From positions 124,001 through 188,000 of the forward strand of contig JBIKIQ010000003.1 of NCBI GenBank assembly GCA_044361535.1: a DNA stretch of 64,000 nucleotides, read 5' to 3'. The position numbers were made by a program, and so were the translations under genes. The stretch is from UBA952 sp044361535 (GTDB taxonomy: Bacteria > Bacteroidota > Bacteroidia > Flavobacteriales_D > Crocinitomicaceae). Below the pieces are notes generated by a model. It was not told where the DNA came from, ran no database searches, and was given only the letters and a program-made list of their open reading frames with translations. How positions within the stretch are numbered: the first letter of the stretch is position 1; every line of letters begins with the position of its first letter. Below, piece by piece: positions 61,186 to 64,000 of the stretch.

Positions 61186-63300
61186 GTGTTTGCAAGTGAT
61201 AATCAAACAATTTTAGATTTAGAATTCAATGTAATCGTTGAGTGGTTGGAACAGTACGCAATTGAAAAGACAGCTATTCGAAAGATAAAGGATTTAAAAC
61301 CTTCAAATGATTTCATGAAAATTGAATTTGAACTTAATCAATTGAATGAATTAAGAACGATTCGAATTTCAAATGACAGTTTTCCGGCACTAGATTTTGA
61401 GGAATTGGAGCAAGAAATCAAGCTCTTAAAAATACATAACGCAATTATTTCAATTGAAGGATTTCGAAGAATTTATCTTGCATCAAACTTGGTCAATCGA
61501 ATGGTTTCTTTTTTTGAATACCGTAAAAAGAGATTTCCAAGCTTGGAAAAAATTGTTGAGAATTGTGAGATTAATTATGAGATCAACAAAAAAATTGATT
61601 TGGTTTTTGATCGCGCGGGAAATGTAAAAGACGATGCTTCTCCCCAATTGCATGAAATACGCCAACGAATTAAAACGCTTCGAAATCAAATAAATCGAAA
61701 TTTTGAACGGGAATTACGAAAATTACTGAAGGATCAAATTTTAGGCGATGTAACAGAAGGTTTCATCAATGAGCGAAGAGTTCTTTCCGTTCAATCATCC
61801 TTCAAACGCAAAGTACCGGGTAATGTCCATGGATCTAGCAAAACGGGAAGTCTTACCTATGTTGAACCACAGTCGAATGTTCCTTTAAACAATGAAATGG
61901 AATTCCTTTTGGATGATGAACGTAAGGAAATTCAGCGGATACTTAAGCAATTAACAAGTGATATATCCATCTATTACAAATTGATTAAATCCTACCAGCA
62001 ATGTTTGGTTGATTTTGATTTCCTGAATGCCAAATGTCGTCTTGCTTTGGAAATGAATGCTGTTTTGCCATTGATAAATCGAAAAACTGATTTTGATTAT
62101 GTAGAGGCATATCACCCTATTTTGCGAAATACAAATTCGTTGGTTAAAAAAGAGACAAAATCTCAAGCCATTAGAATGAATCAAAATCAAAGAATGATGG
62201 TGATTTCCGGTCCAAATGCAGGTGGAAAAAGTATTACGTTAAAGACGGTTGGCTTGCTCCAACTGATGCTTCAATCGGGTTTGTTGATTCCTGTTAATGA
62301 AAATAGTAAAGCCTGTTTTTTTCAACAGATTTTTTCGGATATTGGAGATAATCAATCCATTGAAAATGAATTATCGACCTATTCGTATCGCTTGCAGCGT
62401 ATGAACCATTTTTTGAAGGGATCAAACCATCGAACACTTTTGCTATTGGATGAATTTGGAACAGGTTCAGACCCTGAATTAGGAGGGGCTTTAGCAGAAG
62501 TTTTCTTTGAAGAATTGTATAAAAAATCTGCCTTTGCAGTAATAACAACTCATTACAGTAATATAAAATTAAAGGCAAATACATTGAAAAATGCTATAAA
62601 CGGCTGCATGCTTTTTGACACAAGCACTTTAAAACCAAAATATGAATTTGCCATGGGGCAACCAGGTAGTTCCTTTACCTTTGAAGTAGCAAAAATGAAT
62701 GGAATAAATCCTGAGTTAATTTCAACGGCCAAAGGTTTACTGGATGAAAAAAAGGTTAACTTGGATCGTCTTTTAAATGAATTACAAAGCAATAAAAACC
62801 AATTAGAAAAATTGATTCAAGAAAATAGAGAATCACAGGCAAGGACCCAAGAAGCTCGAAATCAATTTGTGGAGAAAAAGGAACATTATGAAAACCGATT
62901 GAAATCACAACAATCATTGATTGATCAAAATAATAAGCACTTGGTTGCAGGTAAAAAAATGGTATATTTTATTGAGAAATTTAATCTGAAATCCCAAAAG
63001 AAAGATGCAAACATGGCACTTTGGGAAGAAATTAAAAATTTCATGAAGTTGGAGAAATTCAAAACCCAAGTCAAAATCCAAAAGCAGAAAACTGAAAACA
63101 CGACTTCAAAAATCACGAAGTCAGAACAAAAAAAACAGGACTCCTTGAATCAACATTTGATTGCTTTGGGTTCTTCGGTTCAGGTCTTGGGTACAAATCG
63201 TGTTGGGATAGTGGATAAAATAAATGATAAGTATCTCGAGGTTATTTTTGGAAATACACTCATTAAAGTTCAACGTGAGAAGCTAAGGTTTTTAAAGTAG
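61186..63300 (+). CDS. mutS2: MutS2-family protein without Smr domain
   Basis: The 704-residue protein has the MutS2 layout: helical core/lever (about 1-300), the MutS ATPase with Walker A GPNAGGKS (342-349), Walker B LLLLDEFGTGSDP and TTHYSNIKLKA, then a long coiled coil (about 525-620) and a KOW-like end (LGSSVQVLGTNRVGIVDKI). The C-terminal Smr nuclease domain of B. subtilis MutS2 is missing; the protein stops after the KOW-like part. The start is GTG (61186), since an in-frame stop lies 30 bases upstream and no ATG intervenes. Likely roles are recombination control or ribosome-collision rescue. I recall the short form as common in Flavobacteriia. Confidence 0.9.
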   Translation: MFASDNQTILDLEFNVIVEWLEQYAIEKTAIRKIKDLKPSNDFMKIEFELNQLNELRTIRISNDSFPALDFEELEQEIKLLKIHNAIISIEGFRRIYLASNLVNRMVSFFEYRKKRFPSLEKIVENCEINYEINKKIDLVFDRAGNVKDDASPQLHEIRQRIKTLRNQINRNFERELRKLLKDQILGDVTEGFINERRVLSVQSSFKRKVPGNVHGSSKTGSLTYVEPQSNVPLNNEMEFLLDDERKEIQRILKQLTSDISIYYKLIKSYQQCLVDFDFLNAKCRLALEMNAVLPLINRKTDFDYVEAYHPILRNTNSLVKKETKSQAIRMNQNQRMMVISGPNAGGKSITLKTVGLLQLMLQSGLLIPVNENSKACFFQQIFSDIGDNQSIENELSTYSYRLQRMNHFLKGSNHRTLLLLDEFGTGSDPELGGALAEVFFEELYKKSAFAVITTHYSNIKLKANTLKNAINGCMLFDTSTLKPKYEFAMGQPGSSFTFEVAKMNGINPELISTAKGLLDEKKVNLDRLLNELQSNKNQLEKLIQENRESQARTQEARNQFVEKKEHYENRLKSQQSLIDQNNKHLVAGKKMVYFIEKFNLKSQKKDANMALWEEIKNFMKLEKFKTQVKIQKQKTENTTSKITKSEQKKQDSLNQHLIALGSSVQVLGTNRVGIVDKINDKYLEVIFGNTLIKVQREKLRFLK

Positions 63301-63352
63301 TTAAAATCCGTTTACTAATTGACATTAATTCGGCCATTCATAGGCAATCAGT

Positions 63353-64000
63353 TTATGAGCGAAAGGCTTGTCTGTCTGAAAGTAGTCTGATTTCTTTTTT
63401 TTCGAAATCCACACCAAAAACTTTAGGTATCGCTCTTGAGCAATGCCTTGACCAAAGCCCGAATGAATTTGAACCCGTATTTAATAAAGCCAACCAATCG
63501 CCTTCATTAGGTGAATTAAGTGCTTGGTTTTTGATTAAATAATCGCCTGCAAAACAAAGTGGACCAGCTACGTCATAAGTATTAATATCTGAGCTCTTTT
63601 CTTCTCCTTGGTATGTAAAAGTTTTGAAGGAAATTCCACGTGGTTTGCTGTAGGCATCGCGCATCAAATAATCTGCCCCGACATGAATAAAGACTACATC
63701 TTTATCGCCTCGTTTAACCACATACTCCACTTGTGAAAAAGCATATCCTGTATAGAAATAGCACCATTGCCCAAATTCTGTAATCAACTGGTAATTCTTA
63801 ATATTCGCAACATTTGACGCTAATTTTTCTGCATAGCTTTGCATATTAGATTTGCTTTTTTCATCCAATTTTTCAGGAGGTAAGCCACCACCAAGATCTA
63901 AGAAAGTAATTCTCCGATTTATTCCTTTTTCGGAAAGCATTGCATTTGCTTTTTCAGCCAAATCTACAAGTATCTGAATTGCTAAAATTGATGAATCTAA
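63353..64000 (-). CDS. PLP-dependent decarboxylase, alanine-racemase-fold group, C-terminal part (cut by window edge)
   Basis: The visible 215 residues run from inside the TIM barrel to the C-terminus and continue past base 64000. Blocks typical of the ornithine/diaminopimelate decarboxylase superfamily are TFLDLGGGLP (phosphate-binding glycine loop), LITEFGQWCYFYTGYAFSQVEYV (EPGR-like strand), and DVAGPLCFAGDYL (the cysteine-containing substrate block). The C-terminal NTGSNSFGLWSRHCSRAIPKVFGV differs from standard LysA (GAY...N), so the exact substrate is uncertain. The PLP lysine lies outside the window. The nearest neighbour is mutS2, convergent. Confidence 0.78.
   Translation of the reverse strand, partial: LDSSILAIQILVDLAEKANAMLSEKGINRRITFLDLGGGLPPEKLDEKSKSNMQSYAEKLASNVANIKNYQLITEFGQWCYFYTGYAFSQVEYVVKRGDKDVVFIHVGADYLMRDAYSKPRGISFKTFTYQGEEKSSDINTYDVAGPLCFAGDYLIKNQALNSPNEGDWLALLNTGSNSFGLWSRHCSRAIPKVFGVDFEKKEIRLLSDRQAFRS

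Overview
The window looks like a chromosomal segment of a low-GC member of the Bacteroidota, most likely order Flavobacteriales (possibly near Fluviicola/Crocinitomicaceae; the family is a guess). The reasons are two giant secreted proteins with type IX secretion (T9SS) C-terminal sorting domains, promoters of the Bacteroidota type (TTG, 17-22 nt, TAnnTTTG), bacillithiol biosynthesis (BshB1), the rpsF-rpsR-rplI order, a DUF4837 lipoprotein and a TonB-dependent receptor. Gene density is high. No gene-free stretch exceeds 300 bases, and I saw no rRNA, tRNA, CRISPR array, insertion sequence or prophage.

Layout. 1-3.4 kb (minus): the truncated end of a GAPDH gene, then a run transcribed lptB, lipoprotein, mrp, nfu (LPS export plus Fe-S carriers). 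3.5-8.6 kb (plus): a TetR regulator followed by an ABC-type protein, an HlyD adaptor and a TolC-like channel, tightly packed. The ABC protein has lost nearly all ATPase motifs. 8.6-17.6 kb: a zinc-ribbon protein, a YyaL-like thioredoxin-domain protein, thyA-folA, a DUF47-Pit phosphate pair, an epimerase-like protein and dprA. 17.7-28 kb: a TonB receptor, small membrane and lipoproteins, a CapA-like protein, a glycosyltransferase, gcvP-bshB1 and a sodium/solute symporter. 28.2-31.4 kb: an ECF sigma factor with an overlapping membrane/beta-barrel partner, then ribosomal protein genes. 31.5-35.9 kb (minus): a compact cell-envelope operon (LysM lytic transglycosylase, DUF4837 lipoprotein, GT2, GT9). 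36.1-45.4 kb: ispD, a DinB-like protein, holB, ferritin, a 1300-residue sensor/adenylate cyclase/HD protein, a glutaryl-CoA-type dehydrogenase, an O-methyltransferase and a lipoprotein. 45.5-49.8 kb (minus): membrane pyrophosphatase with a Cys/Met/His-rich tail, and lipA-NlpC/P60. 49.9-58.8 kb (minus): two T9SS cargo proteins rich in repeats. 58.9-64 kb: a TMTC-like membrane glycosyltransferase with TPRs, mutS2, and a truncated PLP-dependent decarboxylase.

Most genes are housekeeping. The parts I would look at first are the ATPase-dead-looking ABC exporter with intact partners, the fusion of a predicted adenylate cyclase with an HD phosphohydrolase domain behind a periplasmic propeller sensor, and the metal-binding-looking tail on the membrane pyrophosphatase. 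The ECF sigma partner that combines an inner-membrane helix with a barrel-like end and the duplicated modules of the T9SS proteins are of secondary interest. I did not find a convincing anti-phage or mobile system.
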